Under the pieces are notes generated by a model that saw nothing but the letters and a program-made list of their open reading frames with translations, was not told the DNA's origin and did no database searches. The translations under genes and the position numbers were made by a program. From positions 218,088 through 282,087 of the forward strand of contig CANIKO010000002.1 of the NCBI GenBank assembly GCA_947468275.1: 64,000 nucleotides of DNA, read 5' to 3'. Source of the DNA: Bacteroidota bacterium (GTDB lineage: Bacteria; Bacteroidota; Bacteroidia; NS11-12g; UBA9320). Below, in pieces: positions 63,882-64,000 of the stretch. Within the stretch, counting starts at the first letter, position 1. Every line of letters begins with the position of its first letter.

Positions 63882-64000
63882 ATGATCAATATTCAATTTT
63901 CAACACTCAATAATCAATTCCTGACGGAAGCTATTAATCGTAGCAAAACCCAATGAACATTGAAAATTGAGCATTGTTTATTGAACATTCTTTTTAAAAA
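63882..64000. other. Terminal AT-rich region with an inverted repeat; no credible gene
   Basis: CAATATTCAATTTTCAA (63887-63903) is roughly inverted by TTGAAAATTGAGCATTG (63960-63976). A 24-codon frame from 63882 crosses it and I do not count it as a gene. The next gene of the locus would start beyond the window. Confidence 0.5.

Noticed and set aside
63882..63956. 24-codon frame after repeat R6
   Set aside because: Too short, crosses an inverted repeat and resembles non-coding repeat sequence.
1..64000. tRNA, rRNA or riboswitch genes
   Set aside because: I saw no cloverleaf-like segment with a CCA-type end, no rRNA signature and no known riboswitch core in the intergenic regions; a covariance search would be decisive.

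Overview
The window is AT-rich DNA from the Bacteroidota phylum, probably an uncultured or little-studied member of class Bacteroidia; I cannot name the genus. The evidence is type IX secretion (a DUF5103 plug protein, one type A and one type B sorting-domain cargo), short leaders behind Bacteroidota-type promoters (TTG, 18-19 bp, TAnnTTTG), frequent TTG/GTG starts, two S9B dipeptidyl peptidases, a UpxY-type antiterminator and a caa3-like oxidase operon with two tandem subunit III genes. No tRNA, rRNA, CRISPR array or transposase was seen.

Layout. 1-1.3 kb: 5' part of a subtilase. 1.3-10.3 kb (minus): a respiratory operon transcribed from a cytochrome c-Cox2 fusion through Cox1, heme O synthase, two Cox3, Cox4, SCO1 and a DUF420 protein, followed by an unexpected FkbM methyltransferase, a CxxC micro-protein and DUF983. 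10.4-31.7 kb: housekeeping and envelope genes (glycosyltransferases, dapD, kdsA, gamma carbonic anhydrase-like protein, two LTA-synthase-like sulfatases, recA, queA-dprA, T9SS plug, dgkA, OsmC) plus an accessory DUF4143 ATPase behind four palindromic operators. 31.8-36 kb: a Porin_10 protein and a DPP IV-like peptidase. 36-43.8 kb: a tight six-gene surface cluster (two related lipoproteins, DUF1501, a CX4CH lipoprotein, a small lipoprotein and a 1184-residue type B T9SS protein). 43.8-53 kb: a UbiA prenyltransferase with a methyltransferase, proline dehydrogenase, a second DPP IV and two POT peptide transporters. This part also carries dispersed intergenic repeats whose hairpins covary between copies. 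53.1-64 kb: an exopolysaccharide locus with a winged-helix regulator, UpxY, an OPX lipoprotein, a Wzc-like kinase with a 14-unit Tyr-Gly tail, a UDP-HexNAc dehydrogenase and epimerase, and an ABC permease. It is interrupted by a HEPN/MNT module and a RhuM-PLD protein.

How the parts relate. The peptidases and POT carriers suggest a peptide- and proline-using aerobe that respires through the caa3-like oxidase. T9SS exports the surface proteins. The polysaccharide locus probably makes a polymer containing a HexNAc-uronic acid.

The least explained structure is in the polysaccharide locus. A family of strand-biased CTTTAACCTTTATCC-like repeats sits directly before start codons and next to two decayed copies of a four-helix-bundle (S23/IVP-like) gene. 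One copy has an in-frame amber codon and the other is a 27-codon 3' remnant. This looks like a modular cassette or recombination system. The covarying intergenic elements at 45.5, 47.1-47.4 and 59.4-59.8 kb, the paired operators at 25.2-25.4 kb and the DUF1501 cluster are the other main leads.
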